Shown: in pieces, positions 23,908 through 34,605 of the stretch
How the letters are laid out: every line of letters begins with the position of its first letter
Position numbering within the stretch: the first letter of the stretch is position 1
Assembly (NCBI RefSeq): GCF_001659605.2
Contig: NW_025215482.1
Span: 760,135-824,134, forward strand
DNA length: 64,000 nucleotides
DNA from: Manihot esculenta
Lineage: Eukaryota > Streptophyta > Magnoliopsida > Malpighiales > Euphorbiaceae
Reading direction: 5' to 3'
Program-made: the position numbers and the translations under genes
Notes under the pieces: model-generated
What the model was told of the DNA's origin: nothing
Seen by the model: only the letters and a program-made list of their open reading frames with translations
Databases searched by the model: none

Positions 23908-26181
23908 ATGTCCGATCCAAGCGAGGTGATTGCTGGGGGAGTTGCTCCTATGGTGGAGGAGCAAGGCGGCGGTAAAAGGAAAGGAAGGGGCAAATCGAGG
24001 GAGCCTACACGAGCTAGGGAGGAGCTCGGTGATTTGGAGACCCGTCTTGCAAAGGTTGAGCTAGTCTTGATCGAGGAAGAGGAGAAGTTCGAGGAGGTAG
24101 ACACCCGCATAGAGGAACTCGGTACTGGGATGGAGGAGTTCCGTGAAGAGATGCAAGGTGCCCTCGACTCCGCTGTGGACAAGCTAGCAAGTGAGATGGG
24201 GTCACTTAGGCATGCCCATTCCGAGGAGAATGCTGCCATTAAGGAGGAGAACCATTTCCTAAGGGCGGAGATGGACAGGATGATGGGGAGGATGAAGGAG
24301 CTCGAGGAGCAATTGGCATTGTTGCGCTCCGTGGTTGTCCAAGGTGGTATGGCAGCCACATCATCCACTTCGGGAGGAGCTCCTATGGCACGAGTGGAGG
24401 TGCCAAAGCCCCAAGCGTTCAGGGGAACGCGAAATGCCAAAGAGATTGACAATTTCCTATGGAGCTTGGAGCAATATTTCAAGGCCCTAGGAATTGTCGA
24501 AGATGCGAGGAAGATTGATCATGCCCCACTGTATTTGGCTGACACCGCCATGGTTTGGTGGCGAAGGAGAGAAGCTGACATCGAAAGAGGCACTTGCACA
24601 TTGGAGACGTGGGATGATTTTAAGAGAGAATTGAAGAGGCAATTCTATCCCGTGAATGCTGCTCATGAGGCACGAGCAAGGCTAAGGAGGCTTACTCAAC
24701 GAGGGACAATTCGAGACTATGTGAAGGAGTTCACTGAGGTAATTCTCGAAATCCCTGGCTATCCTGATAGTGAAGCACTCTTTGCTTTTATGGATGGATT
24801 GCAACATTGGGCAAGGCTTGAGATTGAAAGGCGTGGAGCCCAAGATCTAGCCACTGCCATCTCTATTGCTGAGTCCTTGACTGAGTATCAGAAAGGGGAC
24901 AAAGGCAAGGGAGTGGAGCAAGTAAAGGCCAAGAATAGTGGCGACATCCATGAAAGCAAGGAGGGAGGTGCTAAACCATGGAGACCTAAGGAAGGTTTGT
25001 CCAAGGGATGGAGGAAGCCCGAAGGTGAAAAGGAGAAGCCTCTACCAAAATGCTTCTTGTGCGATGGACCGCATATGGTAAAAGAATGTCCAAAGCGCAA
25101 GGTGTTGTCTTCCTTAGTGGAGGAGAAGGAAGCAAGCAAGCAGCAAGGGGAAGGTATGTGCATGGGTGCCCTACAACTAGCCGCCATCGATGTCAAGCCA
25201 AAGGAGGTGGCAATTGAGCGCAAGGGACGCTTGTTTGCGCCAATAGAGGTAAAGGGGCAGTCCATTCATGCTTTGGTGGACACTGGGGCTTCACACAACT
25301 TTATGAAGCTCGATGTGGCCAAGAAGCTTGGAGTTCCTTTTAATGGTGATGAGGGTTGGTTGAAGGTTGTCAACTCTTTTCCAACCCCAACATATGGAGT
25401 TGCAAGGAATGTCCAAGTGAAGATAGGTGAGTGGACTGGAACTTTGGACTTCTACATTATTAATTTGGATGATCATTCTTGTGTGCTAGGAATGGATTTT
25501 ATGGATAAGGTGAAGGCAGTTCTTCTCCCCTATGCCAATGATATGTGCTTAGCTGATGGGAGTACCTTGAAGGCCATAAACTTGGCAAGAGGGAAGAATG
25601 CCACTAGCACACTTTCTAGTCTACAAGTGGTAAGTCCAAAGGAGTTGCCCAAGGAGTCATTGCCACCGAGGAAGAGCAAAGGGCATGATGAGATGAAAAA
25701 GAAGAGAGTGAGGATGACTGTCGACGCGATGGGTCCAAAGTCTTCCTTGTTAAGGCGCATCAAGGAGGCAACGATGCGTGATGGGCAAGCCAAGCAATTG
25801 GTGAGATTGGCTCGCGATGGGGTAACAAGGAAGTTTGTGGTTGATGGTGGGCTCATTAAGACGAGGCGTGGCAGCATCTTTGTGCCTAAATGGGGCAAGT
25901 CAAGGGAAGAGGTCATGAGGTGGTGTCATGACTTCATGATTTGTGGCCGTCCAAGTGTGAGGAAGATGATGGCAATGCTTGGACGAGAGTTTTATTGGCA
26001 TCACATGGTGATGGATGTCAAATGGTTTGTGAAGACTTGTTTGGGGAGTCATAGAGGGGATGGTGATTCTCCAAGGGAGGTAAAGTCTGAGGGACGTTCT
26101 CCATCTGCACCATGGGTGAGTAGACCGTGGAGGTCGAAGGTGCGACTTCGTGGAGACGCGACGAGGGCGTCGCGAGAATAG
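23908..26181 (+). CDS. Element B gag-protease with integrase zinc-finger remnant
   Basis: 757-residue uninterrupted frame. A charged, probably coiled-coil region spans about 35-145, and the Gag core about 165-330, strongly like A. The zinc knuckle is CFLCDGPHMVKEC (about 382-394). The protease motif DTGAS begins at residue 458. After the protease, residues about 575-597 (ELPKESLPPRK) match the beginning of A's RT region. The frame then jumps to residues about 610-715, which match the stretch before and in A's integrase zinc finger. There the second His is Arg681 and the last Cys is Ser714, so the zinc site is dead. About 1.3 kb of RT-RNase H is absent without loss of frame, and the integrase core and chromodomain are gone. 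Gag and protease look functional; the tail probably is not. Confidence 0.9.
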   Translation: MSDPSEVIAGGVAPMVEEQGGGKRKGRGKSREPTRAREELGDLETRLAKVELVLIEEEEKFEEVDTRIEELGTGMEEFREEMQGALDSAVDKLASEMGSLRHAHSEENAAIKEENHFLRAEMDRMMGRMKELEEQLALLRSVVVQGGMAATSSTSGGAPMARVEVPKPQAFRGTRNAKEIDNFLWSLEQYFKALGIVEDARKIDHAPLYLADTAMVWWRRREADIERGTCTLETWDDFKRELKRQFYPVNAAHEARARLRRLTQRGTIRDYVKEFTEVILEIPGYPDSEALFAFMDGLQHWARLEIERRGAQDLATAISIAESLTEYQKGDKGKGVEQVKAKNSGDIHESKEGGAKPWRPKEGLSKGWRKPEGEKEKPLPKCFLCDGPHMVKECPKRKVLSSLVEEKEASKQQGEGMCMGALQLAAIDVKPKEVAIERKGRLFAPIEVKGQSIHALVDTGASHNFMKLDVAKKLGVPFNGDEGWLKVVNSFPTPTYGVARNVQVKIGEWTGTLDFYIINLDDHSCVLGMDFMDKVKAVLLPYANDMCLADGSTLKAINLARGKNATSTLSSLQVVSPKELPKESLPPRKSKGHDEMKKKRVRMTVDAMGPKSSLLRRIKEATMRDGQAKQLVRLARDGVTRKFVVDGGLIKTRRGSIFVPKWGKSREEVMRWCHDFMICGRPSVRKMMAMLGREFYWHHMVMDVKWFVKTCLGSHRGDGDSPREVKSEGRSPSAPWVSRPWRSKVRLRGDATRASRE

Positions 26182-26183
26182 CT

Positions 26184-26192
26184 GGGGGAGAA
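26184..26192 (+). other. polypurine tract (element B)
   Basis: GGGGGAGAA directly before the 3' LTR start TGTCACG, three bases after the stop codon. Confidence 0.88.
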
Positions 26193-27137
26193 TGTCACGA
26201 CTCTTCCCATGCCTCCCTAAAATCCAAAGAATTTTGCGAAGGAAGAATGGTGGGACAGCCCTATGGAGTGCCAAGGGGCAGTTGGTGGCAGCAGCTGCGG
26301 GGCAGGCAGTTGGCTGGCCAACGGGCAGTTGGCAGATTCGTGGTTGGCCAACGGAGCGTGGTTGGCCAGCGGGCGTGGTTGGCCAGCGGATACGGTTGGC
26401 CTACGGATACGGTTGGCCTACGGAAGACTGGTTGGCCTACGGATCTGTGCCAGACGAGGTCCAATTGGTGGAACGGGCTGGAAGACGCACGCAGCTTCCA
26501 GAAGCAGCTGGGGCGCGCGGGAAGCTGCCAGGAGGTTCTGGTTGGCCAACGAAAATTCCAGAAGGCACCAGAACGGGCCAGTAGCGCCCAGAACGGGCCA
26601 GTAGCGCCCAGAATTGGCCAGAGACAGCCAGAACAGCCCAGAACCTTCCAGAAACTGGTTGGCCAGCAGATTCAACCCAGCAAGTGGGTCCCACAGGCAA
26701 CTCAGCCACCATGTCCAGAATTCTCTACAGGGGGTGAAATTACAATTAAGTCCCTGAATGTTCTAGAGAAGCAATCCTAGCCACATGTTCAAGAATGCAT
26801 CTCCACCACACATTAAGGAGGTGGGATGCCTATAAATAGCCACTTAGGGAGTTCATTTGTACATACACACAAGAGAAGAACAAGAGAAGTGAGAAAGTGA
26901 GATACCAAAGAGTGTACAAAGCCTTGTAAAGCTTTCTTTGAGCAATACAAATTTCTTCCTTCCATCATCATTCTCCTTTGAGCTTAGCCAACACTTTCTC
27001 ACACAACTAAGCTTCCGTTGCCACAATCACCCAATTGCTCTTGTTTTGAGCAAGGAGTAAGGCTGAACTTAGCTGGGGGAGCTAAGTGCCGCACGGTTTA
27101 AGTGAGTTTCGGGTATTGAAACACTTAGTCCGTGACA
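26193..27137 (+). repeat. Element B 3' LTR
   Basis: 945 bp, the same length as the 5' LTR, and no difference found on a full read-through comparison. It ends CCGTGACA at 27137, where element A resumes. Confidence 0.96.
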
Positions 27138-27141
27138 TTGC
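27138..27141 (+). other. target site duplication of B, right
   Basis: TTGC matching 22920-22923. Only four bases can be matched; a fifth would need one mismatch. Confidence 0.8.
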
Positions 27142-27833
27142 ATCCTGACAGCTGCTTGCTTGATCAGCTGGGCCAACAACTTGCATCCTGACAGCTGCTT
27201 GCTTGAGCAGCTGGGCCAGCAACTTGCATCCTGACAGCAGCTTGCTTGAGCAGCTGGACCAGCAACTTGCAGCCTGACAGCAGCTTGCTTGAGCAGCTGG
27301 GCCAGCAACTTGCAGCCTGACAGCAGCTTCCTTGAGCAGCCAAACCAGCAACTTGCTGGAGAAGACAGCAGCCTGCAGAACAACAGTTTGCTTGGGCAGC
27401 CACACCAGCAACTTGCTGGAGATGACAGCAGCCTGCAAGACAGCAGATTGCTTGTGCAGACAAGGCAGCAACTTGCTGGGGGAGCTTCACCAAGCCACTT
27501 GACAGATTCAATGTATCAGTCACACATTAGGGAGGTCCAGCAACTATAAATAGAGGTCCCCTTGAACAGATTGGGGACATCAAGTGAGAGCATTGTAAAG
27601 AGAGAGTGAGCCACTAAATCACATTTGTAAAGCTTCATTTACTTAGTGAAATTCTGCCCATTTGCTTTCCCAATTGTTTTCCTTCCCCTGTGATACTCTT
27701 GTGCTATTTTCTTTTCCATTTCTTCTATTCAAGTGCCATCATTTTCTGCACTTGTTGGTGTGGGAGGCTGACTTAGTTCATTTGGGGAGCTAAGGCCGCA
27801 CGGAATTGGGGATAAATTGTAAGTTCCGTGACA
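27138..27833 (+). repeat. Element A 3' LTR, right part
   Basis: Resumes TTGCATCCTGACAG exactly where the left part stopped and continues through the minisatellite, TATA box (about 27545) and terminal GTGACA at 27833. Satellite begins at 27834. The continuity of this part with 22146-22923, judged against the uninterrupted 5' LTR, proves that B is a secondary insertion. Confidence 0.93.
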
Positions 27834-30750
27834 TACATCCGGTGCCCGATTTCGGCCTAATAGCTTCCATCCCAAAAACTGCCAAGTCTATCACCCATGT
27901 TACATCCGGTGCCCGATTTCGTCCTAATAGCTTACATCCCAAAAACTTCCAAGTCTATCACCATGTTACATCCGGTGCCCGATTTCGTCCTAATAGCTTC
28001 CATCCCAAAAATTGCCAAGTCTATCACCCATGTTACATCTGGTGCCCGATTTCGGCCTAATAGCTTCCATCCCAAAAACTGCCAAGTCTATCACCCATGT
28101 TACATCCGGTGACCAATTTTTGCCTAATAGCTTCCATCCCAAAAACTGCCAAGTCTATCTCCCATGTTACATCCGGTGCCCGATTTCGGCCTAATAGCTT
28201 CCATCCCAAAAACTGCCATGTCTATCACCCATGTTACATCCGGTGCCCGATTTTGGCCAAATAGCTTCCATCCCAAAAACTGCTAAGTCTATCACCCGTG
28301 TTACATCCGGTGCCCGATTTCGGCCTAATAGCTTCCATCCCAAACACTGCCAAGTCTATCACCCATGTTACATCCGGTGCCCGATTTCGGCCTAATAGCT
28401 TCCATCCCAAAAACTGCCAAATCTATCACCCATGTTACATCCGGTGCCCGATTTCGGCCTAATAGCTTCCATCCCAAAAACTGCCAAGCCTATCACCCAT
28501 GTTAAATCCGGTGCTCGATTTCGACCTAATAGCTTCCATCCCAAAAACTGCCAAGTCTATCACCCATGTTACATCTGGTGCCCGATTTCGTCCTAATAGC
28601 TTCCATCCCAAAAACTGCCAAGTCGATCACCTATGTTACATCCAGTGCCCAATTTCGGCCTAATAGCTTCCACCCAAAAACTGCCAAGTCTATCACCCAT
28701 GTTACATCCGGTTCCCGATTTCGGCCTAATAGCTTCCATCCCAAAAACTGCCAAGTCTATCACCCATGTTACATCCGGTCCCCGATTTCGGCCTAATAGC
28801 TTCCATCCCTAAAAACTGCCAATTCTATCACCCATGTTACATCTGGTGCCCGATTTCAGCCTAATAGCTTCCATCCCAAAAACTGCAATGTCTATCACCC
28901 ATGTTACATCCGGTGCCCGATTTCGGCCTAATAGCTTCCATCCCAAAGACTGCCAAGTCTATCACCCATGTTACATCCAGTGCCCGATTTCCGCCAAATA
29001 GCTTCCATCCCAAAAACTGCCAAGTCTATAACCCGTGTTACATCCGATGCCCGATTTCGTCCTAATAGCTTCCATCCCAAAAACTTCCAAGTCTATCACC
29101 CTGTTACATCCGGTGCCTGATTTCGGCCTAATAGCTTCCATCCCAAAAACTGCCAAGTCTATCAACCATGTTACATCCGGTGCCCGATTTCGTCCTAATA
29201 GCTTCCATCCCAAACACTGCCAAGTCTATCACCTATGTTACATCCGGTGCCCGATTTCGGCCTAATAGCTTCCATCCCAAAAACTGCCAAGTCTATCACC
29301 CATGTTACATCCGGTGCCCGATTTCGTCCTAATAGCTTCCATCCCAAACACTGCCAAGTCTATCACCCATGTTACATCCGGTGCCCGATTTCGGCCTAAT
29401 AGCTTCCATCCCAAACACTGCCAAGTCTATCACCCATGTTACATCCGGTGCCCGATTTCCGCCTAATAGCTTCCATCGCAAAAACTGCCAAGTCTATCAC
29501 CCATGTTACATCCGGTGCCCGATTTCAGCCAAATAGCTTCCATCCCAAAAACTGCCAAGTCTATCACCCGTGTTACATCCGGTGCCCGATTTCGTCATAA
29601 TAGCTTCCATCCCAAAAACTTCCAAGTCTATCACCCATGTTACATCCGGTGCCTGATTTCGGCCTAATAGCATCCATCCCAAAAACTGCCAAGTCTATCA
29701 ACCATGTTACATCCGGTGCCCGATTTCGTCCTAATAGCTTCCATCCCAAAAACTGCCAAGTCTATCACCCATGTTACATCCGGTGCCCGATTTCGGCCTA
29801 ATAGCTTCCATCCCAAAAACTGCCAAGTCTATCACCCATGTTACATCCGGTGCCCGATTTCGGCCTAATAGCTTCCATCCCAAAAACTGCCAAGTCTATC
29901 ACCCATGTTACATCCGGTGCCCGATTTCGGCCTAATAGCTTCCATCCCAAAAACTTCCAAGTCTATCACCCATGTTACATCCGGTGCCCGATTTCGGCCT
30001 AATAGCTTCCATCCCAAAAACTGCCAAGTCTATCACCCATGTTACATCCGGTGCTCGATTTCGACCTAATAGCTTCCATCCCAAAAACTGCCAAGTCTAT
30101 CACCCATGTTACATCCGGTGCCCGATTTCGTCCTAATAGCTTCCATCCCAAAAACTGCCAAGTCTATCACCTATGTTACATCCGGTGCCCAATTTCGGCC
30201 TAATAGCTTCCACCCAAAAACTGCCAAGTCTATCACCCATGTTACATCCGGTTCCCGATTTCGGCCTAATAGCTTCCATCCCAAAAACTGCCAAGTCTAT
30301 CACCCATGTTACATCCGGTCCCCGATTTCGGCCTAATAGCTTCCATCCCAAAAACTGCCAAGTCTATCACCCATGTTACATCCGGTGCCCGATTTCAGCC
30401 TAATAGCTTCCATCCCAAAAACTGCCAAGTCTATCACCCATGTTACATCCGGTGCCCGATTTCGGCCTAATAGCTTCCATCCCAAAAACTGCCAAGTCTA
30501 TCACCCATGTTACATCCGGTGCCCGATTTCGGCCTAATAGCTTCCATCCCAAAAACTGCCAAGTCTATCACCCATGTTACATCCGGTGCCCGATTTCGTC
30601 CTAATAGCTTCCATCCCAAAAACTGCCAAGTCTATCACCATGTTACATCCGGTGCCCGATTTCGTCCTAATAGCTTCCATCCCAAAAACTGCCAAGTCTA
30701 TCACCCATGTTACATCTGGTGCCCGATTTCGGCCTAATAGCTTCCATCCC
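27834..30750. repeat. 67-bp satellite, diverged block right of element A
   Basis: Carries the same marker set as the left flank: marker b at about 27897 and marker c at about 28110, the same 213-bp spacing as on the left, then the AAGCC/GTTAAATCC monomer near 28488. Other periods appear further on. A CCAAATAGC monomer recurs about 535 bp apart (near 28993 and 29528, 8 monomers less 1 bp). A CTATGTTACATCC/CCAATTTCGG/CCACCCAAAAACT set recurs about 1540 bp apart (28566 and 30106, 23 monomers less 1 bp). Confidence 0.92.
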
Positions 30751-33700
30751 AAAAACTGCCAAGTCTATCACCCATGTTACATCCGGTGCCCGATTTCGGC
30801 CTAATAGCTTCCATCCCAAAAACTGCCAAGTCTATCACCCATGTTACATCCGGTGCCCGATTTCGGCCTAATAGCTTCCATCCCAAAAACTGCCAAGTCT
30901 ATCACCCATGTTACATCCGGTGCCCGATTTCGGCCTAATAGCTTCCATCCCAAAAACTGCCAAGTCTATCACCCATGTTACATCCGGTGCCCGATTTCGG
31001 CCTAATAGCTTCCATCCCAAAAACTGCCAAGTCTATCACCCATGTTACATCCGGTGCCCGATTTCGGCCTAATAGCTTCCATCCCAAAAACTGCCAAGTC
31101 TATCACCCATGTTACATCCGGTGCCCGATTTCGTCCTAATAGCTTCCATCCCAAAAACTGCCAAGTCTATCACCCATGTTACATCCGGTGCCCGATTTCG
31201 GCCTAATAGCTTCCATCCCAAAAACTGCCAAGTCTATCACCCATGTTACATCCGGTGCCCGATTTCGGCCTAATAGCTTCCATCCCAAAAACTGCCAAGT
31301 CTATCACCCATGTTACATCCGGTGCCCGATTTCGGCCTAATAGCTTCCATCCCAAAAACTGCCAAGTCTATCACCCATGTTACATCCGGTGCCCGATTTC
31401 GGCCTAATAGCTTCCATCCCAAAAACTGCCAAGTCTATCACCCATGTTACATCCGGTGCCCGATTTCGGCCTAATAGCTTCCATCCCAAAAACTGCCAAG
31501 TCTATCACCCATGTTACATCCGGTGCCCGATTTCGGCCTAATAGCTTCCATCCCAAAAACTGCCAAGTCTATCACCCATGTTACATCCGGTGCCCGATTT
31601 CGGCCTAATAGCTTCCATCCCAAAAACTGCCAAGTCTATCACCCATGTTACATCCGGTGCCCGATTTCGTCCTAATAGCTTCCATCCCAAACACTGCCAA
31701 GTCTATCACCCATGTTACATCCGGTGCCCGATTTCGGCCTAATAGCTTCCATCCCAAAAACTGCCAAGTCTATCACCCATGTTACATCCGGTGCCCGATT
31801 TCGGCCTAATAGCTTCCATCCCAAAAACTGCCAAGTCTATCACCCATGTTACATCCGGTGCCCGATTTCGTCCTAATAGCTTCCATCCCAAAAACTGCCA
31901 AGTCTATCACCCATGTTACATCCGGTGCCCGATTTCGGCCTAATAGCTTCCATCCCAAAAACTGCCAAGTCTATCACCCATGTTACATCCGGTGCCCGAT
32001 TTCGCCTAATAGCTTCCATCCCAAAAACTGCCAAGTCTATCACCCATGTTACATCCGGTGCCCGATTTCGGCCTAATAGCTTCCATCCCAAAAACTGCCA
32101 AGTCTATCACCCATGTTACATCCGGTGCCCGATTTCGGCCTAATAGCTTCCATCCCAAAAACTGCCAAGTCTATCACCCATGTTACATCCGGTGCCCGAT
32201 TTCGGCCTAATAGCTTCCATCCCAAAAACTGCCAAGTCTATCACCCATGTTACATCCGGTGCCCGATTTCGTCCTAATAGCTTCCATCCCAAAAACTGCC
32301 AAGTCTATCACCCATGTTACATCCGGTGCCCGATTTCGGCCTAATAGCTTCCATCCCAAAAACTGCCAAGTCTATCACCCATGTTACATCCGGTGCCCGA
32401 TTTCGGCCTAATAGCTTCCATCCCAAAAACTGCCAAGTCTATCACCCATGTTACATCCGGTGCCCGATTTCGGCCTAATAGCTTCCATCCCAAAAACTGC
32501 CAAGTCTATCACCCATGTTACATCCGGTGCCCGATTTCGGCCTAATAGCTTCCATCCCAAAAACTGCCAAGTCTATCACCCATGTTACATCCGGTGCCCG
32601 ATTTCGCCTAATAGCTTCCATCCCAAAAACTGCCAAGTCTATCACCCATGTTACATCCGGTGCCCGATTTCGTCCTAATAGCTTCCATCCCAAAAACTGC
32701 CAAGTCTATCACCCATGTTACATCCGGTGCCCGATTTCGGCCTAATAGCTTCCATCCCAAAAACTGCCAAGTCTATCACCCATGTTACATCCGGTGCCCG
32801 ATTTCGGCCTAATAGCTTCCATCCCAAAAACTGCCAAGTCTATCACCCATGTTACATCCGGTGCCCGATTTCGGCCTAATAGCTTCCATCCCAAAAACTG
32901 CCAAGTCTATCACCCATGTTACATCCGGTGCCCGATTTCGGCCTAATAGCTTCCATCCCAAAAACTGCCAAGTCTATCACCCATGTTACATCCGGTGCCC
33001 GATTTCGGCCTAATAGCTTCCATCCCAAAAACTGCCAAGTCTATCACCCATGTTACATCCGGTGCCCGATTTCGGCCTAATAGCTTCCATCCCAAAAACT
33101 GCCAAGTCTATCACCCATGTTACATCCGGTGCCCGATTTCGGCCTAATAGCTTCCATCCCAAAAACTGCCAAGTCTATCACCCATGTTACATCCGGTGCC
33201 CGATTTCGGCCTAATAGCTTCCATCCCAAAAACTGCCAAGTCTATCACCCATGTTACATCCGGTGCCCGATTTCGGCCTAATAGCTTCCATCCCAAAAAC
33301 TGCCAAGTCTATCACCCATGTTACATCCGGTGCCCGATTTCGGCCTAATAGCTTCCATCCCAAAAACTGCCAAGTCTATCACCCATGTTACATCCGGTGC
33401 CCGATTTCGGCCTAATAGCTTCCATCCCAAAAACTGCCAAGTCTATCACCCATGTTACATCCGGTGCCCGATTTCGGCCTAATAGCTTCCATCCCAAAAA
33501 CTGCCAAGTCTATCACCCATGTTACATCCGGTGCCCGATTTCGGCCTAATAGCTTCCATCCCAAAAACTGCCAAGTCTATCACCCATGTTACATCCGGTG
33601 CCCGATTTCGGCCTAATAGCTTCCATCCCAAAAACTGCCAAGTCTATCACCCATGTTACATCCGGTGCCCGATTTCGTCCTAATAGCTTCCATCCCAAAA

Positions 33701-34605
33701 ACTGCCAAGTCTATCACCTATGTTACATCCGGTGCCCGATTTCGGCCTAATAGCTTCCATCCCAAAAACTGCCAAGTCTATCACCCATGTTACATCCGGT
33801 GCCCGATTTCGGCCTAATAGCTTCCATCCCAAAAACTGCCAAGTCTATCACCCATGTTACATCCGGTGCCCGATTTCGGCCTAATAGCTTCCATCCCAAA
33901 AACTGCCAAGTCTATCACCCATGTTACATCCGGTGCCCGATTTCGGCCTAATAGCTTCCATCCCAAAAACTGCCAAGTCTATCACCCATGTTACATCCGG
34001 TGCCCGATTTCGGCCTAATAGCTTCCATCCCAAAAACTGCCAAGTCTATCACCCATGTTACATCCGGTGCCCGATTTCGGCCTAATAGCTTCCATCCCAA
34101 AAACTGCCAAGTCTATCACCCATGTTACATCCGGTGCCCGATTTCGGCCTAATAGCTTCCATCCCAAAAACTGCCAAGTCTATCACCCATGTTACATCCG
34201 GTGCCCGATTTCGGCCTAATAGCTTCCATCCCAAAAACTGCCAAGTCTATCACCCATGTTACATCCGGTGCCCGATTTCGTCCTAATAGCTTCCATCCCA
34301 AAAACTGCCAAGTCTATCACCCATGTTACATCCGGTGCCCGATTTCGGCCTAATAGCTTCCATCCCAAAAACTGCCAAGTCTATCACCCATGTTACATCC
34401 GGTGCCCGATTTCGGCCTAATAGCTTCCATCCCAAAAACTGCCAAGTCTATCACCCATGTTACATCCGGTGCCCGATTTCGTCCTAATAGCTTCCATCCC
34501 AAAAACTGCCAAGTCTATCACCCATGTTACATCCGGTGCCCGATTTCGGCCTAATAGCTTCCATCCCAAAAACTGCCAAGTCTATCACCCATGTTCGGTG
34601 CCCGA
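30751..34605. repeat. 67-bp satellite, moderately varied block
   Basis: Mostly consensus monomers with recurrent GTCCTAAT variants (about 31130, 31667, 31867, 32270, 32668, 33675, 34269, 34480). A G-deleted TTTCGCCTAAT monomer occurs twice, 602 bp apart (near 32002 and 32604, 9 monomers less 1 bp). A 5-bp deletion in ATGTTCGGTGCC lies near 34595. Short multi-monomer duplications explain the pattern. Confidence 0.92.

Larger units (their letters stand above)
22924..27137 (+). mobile_element. Element B: RT-less LTR retrotransposon nested in A
   Basis: 4214-bp non-autonomous element. Two 945-bp LTRs (TGTCACG to CGTGACA, a 7-bp inverted end repeat) flank one open frame for gag, protease and a remnant of the integrase zinc finger. 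It has its own primer site and polypurine tract. TTGC is duplicated at both ends (22920-22923 and 27138-27141); Ty3/gypsy elements usually make 5 bp. The LTRs read as identical, so the insertion is very recent. With no RT, RNase H or integrase core, it must have been copied and inserted by proteins from another element. The layout resembles the gag-only non-autonomous elements called TR-GAG. Confidence 0.93.
15902..27833 (+). mobile_element. Element A: Ty3/gypsy chromovirus, decayed, hosting element B
   Basis: LTR retrotransposon of about 7.7 kb once the nested 4.2-kb element B is subtracted. The order is a truncated 5' LTR, initiator-Met primer site, gag-protease, RT, RNase H, integrase with chromodomain, polypurine tract and a 3' LTR split by B. 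The domain order and chromodomain place it among the plant chromoviruses; a Galadriel- or Tekay-like position is possible but I cannot settle the clade. The two LTRs differ at about 5 of 1385 aligned bases, so insertion is recent, yet two in-frame stops break the polyprotein. The right flank resumes satellite at TACATCC. No target duplication can be seen because the left end is missing. Confidence 0.93.

Noticed and set aside
15902..27833. CRM-type centromere-targeted element for A
   Set aside because: The C-terminus carries an ordinary chromodomain with EYLVKWKG and ATWEHE, not a CR motif.
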